DNA of 6,398 nucleotides from Bordetella parapertussis (GTDB lineage: Bacteria; Pseudomonadota; Gammaproteobacteria; Burkholderiales; Burkholderiaceae). Location of the stretch: assembly GCA_945901665.1 (NCBI GenBank), contig CAMDLJ010000155.1, positions 1 through 6,398 on the forward strand, written 5' to 3'. Numbering within the stretch: the stretch's first letter is position 1; every line of letters starts with the position of its first letter. The position numbers and the translations under genes were made by a program. A model generated the notes under the pieces. It was not told where the DNA came from, ran no database searches, and saw only the letters and a program-made list of their open reading frames with translations. Positions 1 through 6,302 of this stretch are shown here, one piece after another.

Positions 1-58
1 GCTGACGCAGCGCCTGAGGAATGGTGACTTGGCCTTTGCTGGTCAGGGTCGAAAGCAT
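1..58 (-). CDS. SpoVT/AbrB-family DNA-binding protein or antitoxin, N-terminal 19 codons (partial)
   Basis: Only the first 19 codons are present; the rest runs off the left edge. The translation begins MLSTLTSKGQVTIPQALRQ. The segment T-L-T-S-K-G-Q-V-T-I-P is the hallmark of the SpoVT/AbrB swapped-hairpin DNA-binding fold, which occurs in VapB/MazE-like antitoxins and in small transition-state regulators. The ATG is well supported: an AAAGGAG Shine-Dalgarno lies 7 nt upstream, and the signature falls at the expected N-terminal position. The gene follows parE on the same strand after a 133-nt gap that contains its own candidate promoter, so it is probably transcribed on its own. In this family such a gene is often followed by a PIN-domain (VapC-type) or other toxin gene; that partner, if it exists, lies outside the window. 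Family membership is fairly sure; the antitoxin role is inference, and a solitary regulator is the alternative. Confidence 0.8.
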   Translation of the reverse strand, partial: MLSTLTSKGQVTIPQALRQ

Positions 59-65
59 GGTGCAA

Positions 66-72
66 CTCCTTT
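66..72 (-). promoter_or_regulatory. Strong Shine-Dalgarno of the AbrB-type gene
   Basis: Read on the minus strand the bases are AAAGGAG, followed by a 7-nt spacer and then ATG at 58. It is the best ribosome binding site in the window, and it fixes the start of the partial gene at 1-58. Confidence 0.75.
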
Positions 73-102
73 GGTGAATGGCTGCATGATGAAAGCGTTT
101 GA

Positions 103-119
103 ATTGTATTACCAAGTAA
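103..119 (-). promoter_or_regulatory. Candidate promoter -10 box with adjoining palindrome, upstream of the AbrB-type gene
   Basis: On the minus strand TACAAT (103-108) is a good -10 match and would start transcription near position 96, giving a leader of about 38 nt before the ATG at 58. Directly upstream is the short palindrome TTAC-TTG-GTAA (109-119). The surrounding bases are A/T-rich, unlike the coding regions. No convincing -35 hexamer is found at the right distance; the best at 17 nt is TTCAGC. AbrB-type antitoxins usually repress their own promoter through inverted repeats, so the palindrome is a reasonable operator candidate. That role is inferred. Confidence 0.35.
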
Positions 120-191
120 GAATTGGCTGAAAATTGAAATACAGTTGGCTGGGTTCACAGCGCAAAGGCAAGCTTCACCCACTGGCAGTGA

Positions 192-2159
192 CTAGACATC
201 CACCTCAATGCTGTCACCGTGCAATTCCATCAGTTCACGCCGCGCAGCGGCCTCGCCTTTGCCCATCAACTGGGTGATCAGGCCTTCGGTTTGGGCAAAG
301 TCCAACACGCCCAACTGCACCGGCAACAAGCGGCGGGTGTCGGGGTTCAAGGTGGTGTCCCAAAGCTGCTCTGCGTTCATCTCGCCCAAGCCTTTGAAGC
401 GCGAGATGCTGCATTTCTCACGCGGCACGCCTTCTTTGGCGCTTTTGTCTAGGATGGCTGTCAGCTCGCCTTCGTCCAATGCATAAGCTTTGCTCGCTGG
501 TTTTTTGCCACGCGCTGGCACATCCACCCTGAAAAGCGGGGGACGCGCCACATACACATGGCCAGTTTCGATGAGCTTGGGAAAGTGCCTGAAGAACAGC
601 GTCAACAAAAGCACTTGGATGTGCGAGCCGTCCACGTCCGCATCGCTCAAAATGCACACCTTGCCGTAACGCAAGCCGCTCAGGTCGGGCTCGTCGTTGG
701 GGCCATGCGGGTCCACGCCAATCGCCACCGCGATGTCGTGCACCTCGTTGTTGGCAAACAAGCGGTCGCGCTCGACCTCCCAGGTGTTGAGCACCTTGCC
801 GCGCAGGGGCAGAATAGCTTGGCTTTCTTTGTCGCGGCCCATCTTGGCGCTGCCACCGGCGCTGTCGCCCTCAACCAAAAAGATTTCGTTGTGCGCCAAA
901 TCGCGGCTTTCACAATCGGTGAGCTTGCCCGGCAACACCGCCACGCCAGAGCCTTTGCGCTTTTCCACTTTTTGGCCAGCCTTTTGCCGCAGCTGCGCGG
1001 CACGGATGACCAACTCGGCGAGTTTTTTGCCGAACTCCACATGCGCGTTGAGCCACAAGTCCAACGCGGGTTTGACAAAGCTCGACACCAAGCGCACCGC
1101 GTCACGCGAATTGAGCCGCTCTTTGATCTGCCCTTGAAACTGCGGGTCCAGCACCTTGGCGCTCAATATAAAACTGGCACGGGCAAACACATCTTCGGGC
1201 AGCAGCTTCACGCCCTTGGGCAGCAAAGCGTGCAAGTCGATGAAACTTTTCACCGCATTGAACAAGCCATCGCGCAAGCCGCTCTCATGGGTGCCACCCG
1301 CGCTGGTGGGAATCAGGTTGACGTAGCTTTCGCGTACGGGGGAGCCGTCTTCGGTGAAGGCCAAGCACCACGCCGCGCCCTCGCCTTCGGCAAAACTCTC
1401 GTGCCCTTCGTCGGCAAAGCCCTCGCCCTCGAACAAGGGGATAAAGGGGTCGTGGCTGAGCGTTTGCGTCAAATAGTCGCTCAGGCCCCCCTTGTACAAC
1501 CAGGTTTGGTGGTCTTTGGTTTTTTCTTGCGCCAAGGTCACGCTCACCCCTGGCATCAACACCGCTTTGCTGCGCAAGAGGTGAATCAGTTCTTGCAACG
1601 GCAGGTTGGCTGACTCGAAATATTTGGCGTCCGGCCATACCCGCACCACCGTGCCTTGGCGGCGGTCGCCTGGTTCAGTTTTGCGCAGCTTGAGTTTTTC
1701 CACCACATCGCCGCCAGAAAACACCAAGTGAGCGACCTGCCCCTCGCGGTAAGAAGTGACTTCCATGCGCTTGGCCAAGGCATTGGTCACGCTCACACCC
1801 ACACCATGCAAGCCACCTGAAAAGCTGTAAGCGCCACCCTTGCCTTTGTCGAACTTGCCACCCGCGTGCAAGCGGGTGAACACCAGTTCAATCACCGGTG
1901 CTTTTTCTTCGGGGTGCATGCCAAACGGGATGCCGCGCCCATCGTCTTCGATGCTCACCGAGCCATCGCTGTGCAACTGCACCATGATTTTTTTGCCGTG
2001 GCCAGCCAAGGCCTCGTCAGCGGCGTTGTCGATCACCTCTTGGATGATGTGCAAGGGGTTGTCGGTGCGGGTGTACATGCCCGGGCGCTGCTTGACCGGC
2101 TCCAAGCCTTTCAAGACGCGGATCGAACCTTCGGAATATTCGGGTTGTTTGCTTGCCAT
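192..2159 (-). CDS. parE: DNA topoisomerase IV subunit B (ParE)
   Basis: ATPase subunit of topoisomerase IV, which with ParC decatenates daughter chromosomes and relaxes supercoils. The 655-residue product has the GHKL ATPase domain first: [10 protein letters not shown] (catalytic Glu41, Mg-binding Asn45), DDGRGIP (72-78) and the GGLHGVG ATP-lid (115-121). The transducer domain follows, with its ATP-contacting loop at QIK (344-346). The TOPRIM domain has EGDSAGG (430-436) and the metal-binding DADVD (506-510), and the C-terminal RFKGLGEM is at 587-594. The length is close to E. coli ParE (630), and there is no large GyrB-type insertion. The NTWEVERD...[12 protein letters not shown] stretch (458-480) is ParE-like rather than GyrB-like. 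The start is secure because the family motif begins just after it. No Shine-Dalgarno is visible; a -10-like box 8 nt upstream suggests a leaderless mRNA. parC is not adjacent downstream. GyrB is the only alternative and fits less well. Confidence 0.96.
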   Translation of the reverse strand: MASKQPEYSEGSIRVLKGLEPVKQRPGMYTRTDNPLHIIQEVIDNAADEALAGHGKKIMVQLHSDGSVSIEDDGRGIPFGMHPEEKAPVIELVFTRLHAGGKFDKGKGGAYSFSGGLHGVGVSVTNALAKRMEVTSYREGQVAHLVFSGGDVVEKLKLRKTEPGDRRQGTVVRVWPDAKYFESANLPLQELIHLLRSKAVLMPGVSVTLAQEKTKDHQTWLYKGGLSDYLTQTLSHDPFIPLFEGEGFADEGHESFAEGEGAAWCLAFTEDGSPVRESYVNLIPTSAGGTHESGLRDGLFNAVKSFIDLHALLPKGVKLLPEDVFARASFILSAKVLDPQFQGQIKERLNSRDAVRLVSSFVKPALDLWLNAHVEFGKKLAELVIRAAQLRQKAGQKVEKRKGSGVAVLPGKLTDCESRDLAHNEIFLVEGDSAGGSAKMGRDKESQAILPLRGKVLNTWEVERDRLFANNEVHDIAVAIGVDPHGPNDEPDLSGLRYGKVCILSDADVDGSHIQVLLLTLFFRHFPKLIETGHVYVARPPLFRVDVPARGKKPASKAYALDEGELTAILDKSAKEGVPREKCSISRFKGLGEMNAEQLWDTTLNPDTRRLLPVQLGVLDFAQTEGLITQLMGKGEAAARRELMELHGDSIEVDV

Positions 2160-2167
2160 GGGGCACG

Positions 2168-2173
2168 ATTGTA
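2168..2173 (-). promoter_or_regulatory. Candidate parE promoter -10 box
   Basis: On the minus strand TACAAT lies 8 nt before the parE ATG. A -10 here would start transcription about 2 nt before the ATG, or at it, which would give an almost leaderless mRNA; this agrees with the lack of any purine-rich ribosome binding site. No good -35 hexamer lies 16-18 nt upstream (TCAGGC at 17 nt), so the assignment rests on the -10 alone. Confidence 0.35.
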
Positions 2174-2175
2174 GG

Positions 2176-2195
2176 CAGGCTCATCTTTGAGCCTG
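2176..2195. repeat. Perfect 8-bp inverted repeat in the parE/MFS divergent intergenic region
   Basis: The arms CAGGCTCA (2176-2183) and TGAGCCTG (2188-2195) are perfectly complementary around a TCTT loop (2184-2187). It begins 2 nt upstream of the candidate parE -10 box and covers the whole spacer and -35 position of that promoter. It is 37 nt upstream of the permease ATG. No T-run follows on either strand, so it is not an intrinsic terminator. As DNA it could be an operator for a dimeric regulator of one or both divergent genes; this is inference. Confidence 0.5.
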
Positions 2196-2219
2196 ACAGC
2201 GAGCCGCAACGGAATTCGC

Positions 2220-2225
2220 TACAGT
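2220..2225 (+). promoter_or_regulatory. Weak candidate -10 box of the MFS permease gene
   Basis: TACAGT lies 7 nt before the ATG at 2233, which would place the transcription start at or next to that ATG. No matching -35 is seen 16-18 nt upstream. The call is weak and is listed mainly because it mirrors the arrangement in front of parE. Confidence 0.2.
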
Positions 2226-2232
2226 GTTGGAA

Positions 2233-3453
2233 ATGAATACAACTCGTCCCATGCTCGATATGCGGCAAATGCTCATTTGCAGCGCCATTTTGTTGACCCT
2301 CTCGATGGGCATTCGCCACGGCTTTGGCCTGTGGCTTCAACCCATGACCCAAGCCATGTCATGGGGCCGTGAAGACTTTTCAATGGCCATGGCAGTGCAA
2401 AACCTGACCTGGGGGTTTGCCGGTATCTTTTCAGGCATGTTGGCAGACCGCTTTGGCGCTTTTCGTGTCATTGTTGTGGGCATCCTGCTGTATGCACTCG
2501 GCTTGTTTGGCATGGCGCATGCCGCCACCCCGCTGGCCTTGATCTTGAGCGCCGGCGTGCTCATTGGTTTGGCCCAGGCGGGCACCACCTATGTGGTGGT
2601 GTACGGCATCGTCGGGCGCAATACCCCGGTTGAAAAACGCTCGTACGCCATGGGTTTGACGGCTGCTGCGGGCTCATTTGGCCAATTTTTGATGATGCCT
2701 GTTGAGGGGTTTTTGATCTCCTCTTTGGGTTGGCAGCAGGCTTTGATGGCTTTGGCCACCATTGCCTTGTTTTTACTGCCGCTCACCTTGGGGCTGCGCG
2801 AACCCGCGTTTGCCCACGGCCAGTCACCGCGCCGCGACCAAACCATTCTGCAAGCCCTGCGCGAAGCGCTGTCTTACCCCAGCTTTCAATGGCTGATGGC
2901 TGGCTTTTTTGTCTGCGGCTTTCAAGTGGTGTTCATTGGCGTGCACCTGCCCAGCTACCTCAAAGACAAAGGCATGGGCCCTGAGGTGGCCGGCTATGCC
3001 CTGGCTTTGATTGGCCTGTTCAATGTGTTTGGCACCTATGGTGTGGGCTTGATGGGTTCACGCTTTTCTGGGCGCCAATTGCTGGCTTGCAATTACCTGG
3101 GCCGATCGGTGGTGATTTCTGTCTTTTTGTGGGTGCCGGTGAGCAACTGGAGCGTCTACATCTTTTCTTGCTGCATGGGCTTGCTGTGGCTGTCAACGGT
3201 GCCGCCCACGAACGGCACAGTGGCCAAAATTTTTGGCCTGTCGCACTTTTCCATGCTGGGTGGATCGGTATTTTTTGGCCACCAATTGGGCAGTTTCATG
3301 GGCGTCTGGCTGGGTGGATGGTTATACGACCACACCGGCAGCTATGACGTGGTTTGGTACATCTCCATCGCATTGGGTGTGGTGGCCGCCGTGTTCAACT
3401 GGCAAGTCAACGAAAACCCGATTGAGCGTTCCCCACAGATGAGCGCGGCATGA
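2233..3453 (+). CDS. MFS transporter, 12 transmembrane helices
   Basis: Inner-membrane permease of the major facilitator superfamily, 406 residues, the usual size for a 12-helix carrier. The cytoplasmic loop after helix 2 has motif A, GMLADRFGAFRV (68-79), with a weaker echo, GLMGSRFSGRQ (272-282), in the second half. Hydrophobic segments lie near 12-32, 50-70, 77-95, 100-125, 137-158, 167-187, 213-233, 250-272, 283-302, 305-325, 335-357 and 370-391; the charged loop 189-211 separates the halves. The overall look resembles oxalate/formate-antiporter and monocarboxylate-transporter branches, so a small organic anion is a possible substrate, but none can be named. I chose ATG 2233; an in-frame GTG at 2224 would add three residues, and ATG 2251 is also possible. 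No clear Shine-Dalgarno precedes any of them. The stop overlaps the next small ORF by 4 nt, indicating translational coupling. Confidence 0.9.
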   Translation: MNTTRPMLDMRQMLICSAILLTLSMGIRHGFGLWLQPMTQAMSWGREDFSMAMAVQNLTWGFAGIFSGMLADRFGAFRVIVVGILLYALGLFGMAHAATPLALILSAGVLIGLAQAGTTYVVVYGIVGRNTPVEKRSYAMGLTAAAGSFGQFLMMPVEGFLISSLGWQQALMALATIALFLLPLTLGLREPAFAHGQSPRRDQTILQALREALSYPSFQWLMAGFFVCGFQVVFIGVHLPSYLKDKGMGPEVAGYALALIGLFNVFGTYGVGLMGSRFSGRQLLACNYLGRSVVISVFLWVPVSNWSVYIFSCCMGLLWLSTVPPTNGTVAKIFGLSHFSMLGGSVFFGHQLGSFMGVWLGGWLYDHTGSYDVVWYISIALGVVAAVFNWQVNENPIERSPQMSAA

Positions 3454-3578
3454 CGAGTCTGCGGCCCAAAATCTGGCAAGTGCTGTTGATGGCAACGGCC
3501 GTGGTGCCCGTGTTCATGCTGTACCAACATCCCGATTTTTTGTGGATGTTGGCCACACAAGCTTGGTCCTGCTTTTAA
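3450..3578 (+). CDS. 42-residue predicted single-pass membrane miniprotein
   Basis: A short ORF starts at the ATG inside the ATGA overlap with the permease stop codon and ends in TAA 10 nt before the methyltransferase ATG, so it fills an otherwise empty 135-nt gap exactly. It begins MTSLRPKIWQ and ends QAWSCF. A basic N-terminus (Arg5, Lys7) is followed by a hydrophobic stretch at residues 8-25, which predicts one membrane helix with the N-terminus in the cytoplasm. The second half is aromatic-rich (Tyr25, Phe30, Trp32, Trp39, Phe42), with one Cys next to last. The stop-start overlap and the fit between neighbours favour a real, translationally coupled gene. It may be a small accessory of the permease, but nothing shows this directly. 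I recognise no named family. The alternative is a chance ORF in a short spacer. Confidence 0.62.
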   Translation: MTSLRPKIWQVLLMATAVVPVFMLYQHPDFLWMLATQAWSCF

Positions 3579-3588
3579 GCCACAAGCC

Positions 3589-4185
3589 ATGCACCCCGCC
3601 GACACTGGCCCATCTTCCCCACCACACCCAACCCATCACCATGGCGGAGATGCGCCCAGCCCCTGGGTGCAGCGCTGGACCCACCTGATCACACCGGGCG
3701 GTGAGGTGCTCGACTTGGCCTGTGGACATGGCCGACACATGCGACATTTGGCTGAACACGGCTTTCGCCCCTTGGGCTTGGACCGAAACCCAGAGGCTTT
3801 GGCGAACGCCCAAGCCTGGGGCGAAACCTGCTTGGCCGACGTGGAAAACCATGCGTGGCCGTTTCCGGGCCGCGTGTTTGATGCGGTGATCATCACCAAC
3901 TATCTATGGCGCCCCTTGGTGCCCCAGATTTTGGCCAGTTTGGCGCCCCATGGCGTGTTGATCTACGAAACCTTTGCCTTGGGCAACGAAACTGTAGGTC
4001 GGCCATCGCGGCCTGATTTTTTGTTGCGCCATGGCGAGTTGCTGCACATGTGTGCCGGCCTGCACATCGTGGCTTACGAAAATGGTTTTATCGACGCGCC
4101 GGCCCGCTTTGTTCAACGGGTGGTGGCCATGCAAACCGAACCCAAAGACACACACACTGTGCGATACCCGCTCTCGGTAGAATGA
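3589..4185 (+). CDS. Class I SAM-dependent methyltransferase, substrate unknown
   Basis: A 198-residue Rossmann-fold methyltransferase, probably cytoplasmic, using S-adenosylmethionine. Motif I is VLDLACGHGRH (40-50), and the acidic residue that holds the ribose is Asp65 in LGLDRNPEAL (62-71). The strand-4 region is FDAVIITNYLWRP (97-109), and strand 5 is GVLIYETFALGNE (122-134), followed by GRPSRPDFLLRHGELL (137-152). The NYLWRP...YETF...GRP..PDFLL pattern is typical of a TehB/COG0500-like group of small bacterial methyltransferases whose substrates are mostly unassigned. The first 25 residues are Pro/His-rich (HPTHHHGG at 13-20) and look disordered; no other plausible start lies before motif I. 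No Shine-Dalgarno is evident, and the ATG is 10 nt after the stop of the miniprotein ORF, so translation is probably coupled. Likely the last gene of the permease operon. Confidence 0.85.
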   Translation: MHPADTGPSSPPHPTHHHGGDAPSPWVQRWTHLITPGGEVLDLACGHGRHMRHLAEHGFRPLGLDRNPEALANAQAWGETCLADVENHAWPFPGRVFDAVIITNYLWRPLVPQILASLAPHGVLIYETFALGNETVGRPSRPDFLLRHGELLHMCAGLHIVAYENGFIDAPARFVQRVVAMQTEPKDTHTVRYPLSVE

Positions 4186-4205
4186 GCGTTTTTCCTTGAC
4201 CGAGA
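4172..4205. repeat. 7-bp inverted repeat spanning the dapA start region
   Basis: The arms TCTCGGT (4172-4178) and ACCGAGA (4199-4205) are perfectly complementary with a 20-nt spacer. The left arm touches the candidate dapA -10 box, and the right arm contains GAGA, the only plausible dapA ribosome binding site. It could pair in mRNA read through from the methyltransferase gene, or serve as a two-half-site operator. Chance is also possible for a 7-bp repeat. Confidence 0.35.
4178..4183 (+). promoter_or_regulatory. Candidate dapA-bamC promoter -10 box
   Basis: TAGAAT overlaps the last codons of the methyltransferase gene and would start transcription near 4190, leaving about 23 nt of leader before the dapA ATG at 4213. 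The leader contains GAGA (4202-4205), spaced 7 nt from the ATG, as a modest Shine-Dalgarno. The -35 at the right distance (CACTGT) is poor, so dapA may also depend on read-through. Confidence 0.4.
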
Positions 4206-4212
4206 CTTGGAC

Positions 4213-5097
4213 ATGATCAGCATCACTGGCAGCATTGTGGCCTTAGCCACCCCCATGCTTGAGGACGGCGCCATCGACTACCCAAGTCTGCGTCGATTGG
4301 TCGATTGGCATGTGGAGCAAGGCACCGATTGCATTGTGGCGGTCGGTACCACCGGAGAGTCCCCCACCGTCAGCGTGCAAGAGCATTTGGACATCATTCG
4401 GGTCTGCGTGGAGCAAGCCAAAGGTCGCATCCCCATCATGGCCGGTTGCGGTGCCAATTCCACTTCAGAGGCCATCGAATTGGCTCGGCGCGCCAAAGAG
4501 GTGGGTGCCGATTGCCAACTGCAAGTGGTGCCCTATTACAACAAGCCCACCCAAGAAGGTTTGTTTCAACATTTCAAAGCCATCGCACAAGCGGTCGATT
4601 TACCCCAGGTGCTCTACAACGTTCCCGGCCGAACGGTGGCCGATATGCAGCACGACACCGTGATCCGCCTGGCCCAAGTCCCGGGCATCATGGGTATCAA
4701 AGAAGCCACCGGCAACATCGAACGCGCCCAATGGCTGATCCGCGAAGCCCCCAAGGGCTTTGCCGTTTATTCGGGGGATGACCCCACAGCAGTGGCCCTC
4801 ATGATGTGCGGCGGGCAGGGCAACATCAGCGTCACCGCCAATATTGCCCCGGCCCAGATGCACCAGTTGTGTGTTGCCGCCATGTCGGGCGACCACCGCA
4901 CGGCCATGGAAATCCAGTTCAAGCTCATGCCTTTGCACAAACATTTGTTTGTCGAAGCCAACCCCATTCCCCTCAAATGGGCCATGGCCAAGTTGGGTCT
5001 GTGTGGCCCAGCCATGCGTTTGCCATTGACTCCCTTGTCCTCCCAGTACCACGCGGTGGTGGAATCTGCTTTGCGCGCCAGCGGCCTGCTGGGATGA
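4213..5097 (+). CDS. dapA: 4-hydroxy-tetrahydrodipicolinate synthase (DapA)
   Basis: Cytoplasmic class I aldolase that condenses pyruvate with aspartate semialdehyde, the first committed step toward diaminopimelate and lysine. The product is a 294-residue TIM barrel (E. coli DapA 292). Catalytic residues line up: Thr46/Thr47 in GTTGES, Tyr109 in PYYNKP, Tyr135 and Arg140 in LYNVPGR, and the Schiff-base Lys163 in GIKEATG. Tyr135 with Arg140 argues for DapA over sialate lyase or KDG aldolase relatives. At the lysine feedback site His58, Asn82, Glu86 and Tyr108 match E. coli His56, Asn80, Glu84 and Tyr106, but Val55 replaces His53 and Pro51 replaces Ala49, so inhibition may be altered. I chose ATG 4213 because [11 protein letters not shown] matches the usual family N-terminus; an in-frame TTG at 4207 would add two residues. 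Its stop overlaps the first bamC ATG by 4 nt. Confidence 0.97.
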   Translation: MISITGSIVALATPMLEDGAIDYPSLRRLVDWHVEQGTDCIVAVGTTGESPTVSVQEHLDIIRVCVEQAKGRIPIMAGCGANSTSEAIELARRAKEVGADCQLQVVPYYNKPTQEGLFQHFKAIAQAVDLPQVLYNVPGRTVADMQHDTVIRLAQVPGIMGIKEATGNIERAQWLIREAPKGFAVYSGDDPTAVALMMCGGQGNISVTANIAPAQMHQLCVAAMSGDHRTAMEIQFKLMPLHKHLFVEANPIPLKWAMAKLGLCGPAMRLPLTPLSSQYHAVVESALRASGLLG

Positions 5098-6221
5098 ATC
5101 CCTCACCCATGAAATACCCCATGACCCGTTTTGCCCTGTTTTCTTGGCGACTGAGCCCTTGTGTGTTTGCCGCCGTGCTGGCTGGATGTGGCAGCGTCAT
5201 CCCAGACTCCAAGGTGGACTACAAAACCCAGGGCGAAGCCAAGGGCACCAAACTCGATGTGCCGCCAGACCTGAGCCAAATTGGCCGTGAATCCCGCTAC
5301 GCCCTGCCGGGTGTGGGGGTGAGTGCCAACGAGTTCAACAACAGCCGCAACGCGCAGCGGGGCACCGCCGTGACCAACGCCATGGGTGACGTGCGCTTGG
5401 AGCGTTTGGGCACCGACCGATGGTTGGTGGTTGGCCGCTCAGTGGACCAGATTTACCCCATCGTGCGCGACTTCTGGAAAGAAAACGGCTTTATCTTCAC
5501 CCAGGAAAACCAGGCTTTGGGTTTGCTCGAAACCGAATGGGCAGAAAACCGCGCCAAGTTGCCTCAAGATGTGATCCGCCGCACCTTGGGCAAAGTACTC
5601 GATGGCCTTTACTCGACCGGCGAGCGCGACAAATACCGCACCCAACTGGAGCCCTTGACAGCACAATCCACTGAAATCCGCATCAGCCACCGGGGCATGG
5701 TCGAGGTCTATACCAGCGTGGTGAAAGATGCCACCGTTTGGCAACCCCGGCCCAGCGATCCAGGCTTGGAAAACGAATTCCTGCGCCGCTTGATGCTCAA
5801 AATGGGAGCCCCAGCCCAACAAGCCGATCAAGCGGTGGCCCAGGCCATGATGTCCAGCAACTCGGCCAAGGCCGAAAACATCGCTGGACAAACTTCAATC
5901 TTTTTAAACGAAGGTTTTGACATCGCTTGGCGCCGCGTTGGTCTGGCCCTGGACCGCTCGGGCTTTACCGTGGAAGACCGCGACCGCCGCTCCGGCACCT
6001 ACTTTGTCCGTTTTGTGGAAACACCTAACGACAAAGAAGGCAACTTCTTCACCCGCATGTTCAAAGCCAAAAAAGTACCGGTGCCGGTGAAATACCGCAT
6101 CGCCATTGCGGCCCAAGCCAGCGGCGGCAGCCGCGCCGTGGTGCTGAGCATCGACGGTCAAAACGAGTCCAGCCCAGCCAGCCAAAAAATCGCCAAGCTG
6201 CTGCTCGACGAACTGAAATAA
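5094..6221 (+). CDS. bamC: Outer membrane protein assembly factor BamC (NlpB/DapX lipoprotein)
   Basis: Lipoprotein subunit of the BAM complex, which folds beta-barrel proteins into the outer membrane; in E. coli it binds BamD. The 375-residue product is slightly longer than E. coli BamC (344). A lipoprotein signal peptide ends in the lipobox LAGC with acylated Cys32; the next residue is Gly, so outer-membrane sorting is expected. A conserved unstructured segment follows ([20 protein letters not shown], 41-60; SRYALPG, 67-73), the likely BamD-binding part. Two helix-grip domains then lie near 96-235 and 268-375, joined by a linker at 236-267. The ATG at 5094 overlaps the dapA stop (ATGA), so coupling to dapA is likely. 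ATGs at 5109 and 5121 also give acceptable signal peptides (27 and 23 residues to the Cys), so the exact start is uncertain. The dapA-bamC order matches E. coli dapA-nlpB and supports the call. Confidence 0.9.
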   Translation: MNPSPMKYPMTRFALFSWRLSPCVFAAVLAGCGSVIPDSKVDYKTQGEAKGTKLDVPPDLSQIGRESRYALPGVGVSANEFNNSRNAQRGTAVTNAMGDVRLERLGTDRWLVVGRSVDQIYPIVRDFWKENGFIFTQENQALGLLETEWAENRAKLPQDVIRRTLGKVLDGLYSTGERDKYRTQLEPLTAQSTEIRISHRGMVEVYTSVVKDATVWQPRPSDPGLENEFLRRLMLKMGAPAQQADQAVAQAMMSSNSAKAENIAGQTSIFLNEGFDIAWRRVGLALDRSGFTVEDRDRRSGTYFVRFVETPNDKEGNFFTRMFKAKKVPVPVKYRIAIAAQASGGSRAVVLSIDGQNESSPASQKIAKLLLDELK

Positions 6222-6254
6222 CCACTGACCCGCCCTGAACCGGGCTGTACAGAT

Positions 6255-6286
6255 ACAAAAAAACCACCCGAAGGTGGTTTTTTTGT
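6255..6286. terminator. Bidirectional intrinsic terminator between bamC and the converging gene
   Basis: Perfectly complementary 14-nt arms (6255-6268 and 6273-6286) enclose a CGAA loop. The GC-rich top of the stem is CCACC/GGTGG, flanked by seven A on the left and seven T on the right, so each strand shows a hairpin followed by a U-tract. It begins 33 nt after the bamC stop and 16 nt beyond the stop of the minus-strand gene, so one element can end both transcripts. Confidence 0.9.
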
Positions 6287-6302
6287 GAACTGACAAAAAG
6301 AA

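Noticed and set aside
59..191. Possible intrinsic terminator for parE in the gap after its stop codon
   Set aside because: Only very short pairings (CACT/AGTG, GGGT/ACCC) and no T-run are visible on the minus strand, so parE may end by Rho or read into the AbrB-type gene.
558..1613. 351-codon open frame on the plus strand, antisense to parE
   Set aside because: It shares codon boundaries with parE in the opposite sense; antisense stops then need Leu TTA/CTA or Ser TCA codons, which are rare in this G+C-rich gene. The translation has no domain signature, and parE itself is full length and well conserved.
3599..3650. His/Pro-rich N-terminus of the methyltransferase as a metal-binding domain
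   Set aside because: One short HHH run in a Pro-rich, apparently disordered tail is not enough to claim metal binding.
4195..4200. TTGACC resembling a -35 box upstream of dapA
   Set aside because: A -10 at the right distance would fall inside dapA after its start codon, with no TATAAT-like match there.
4806..5093. Upstream in-frame extension of bamC into dapA
   Set aside because: It overlaps dapA entirely in another frame, would bury the lipoprotein signal peptide inside the protein, and has no family similarity. The real start is among ATG 5094, 5109 or 5121.
6231..6246. CCCG/CGGG pairing just before the terminator
   Set aside because: A 4-bp stem with an 8-nt loop is too weak to call, and the strong hairpin at 6255-6286 explains termination.
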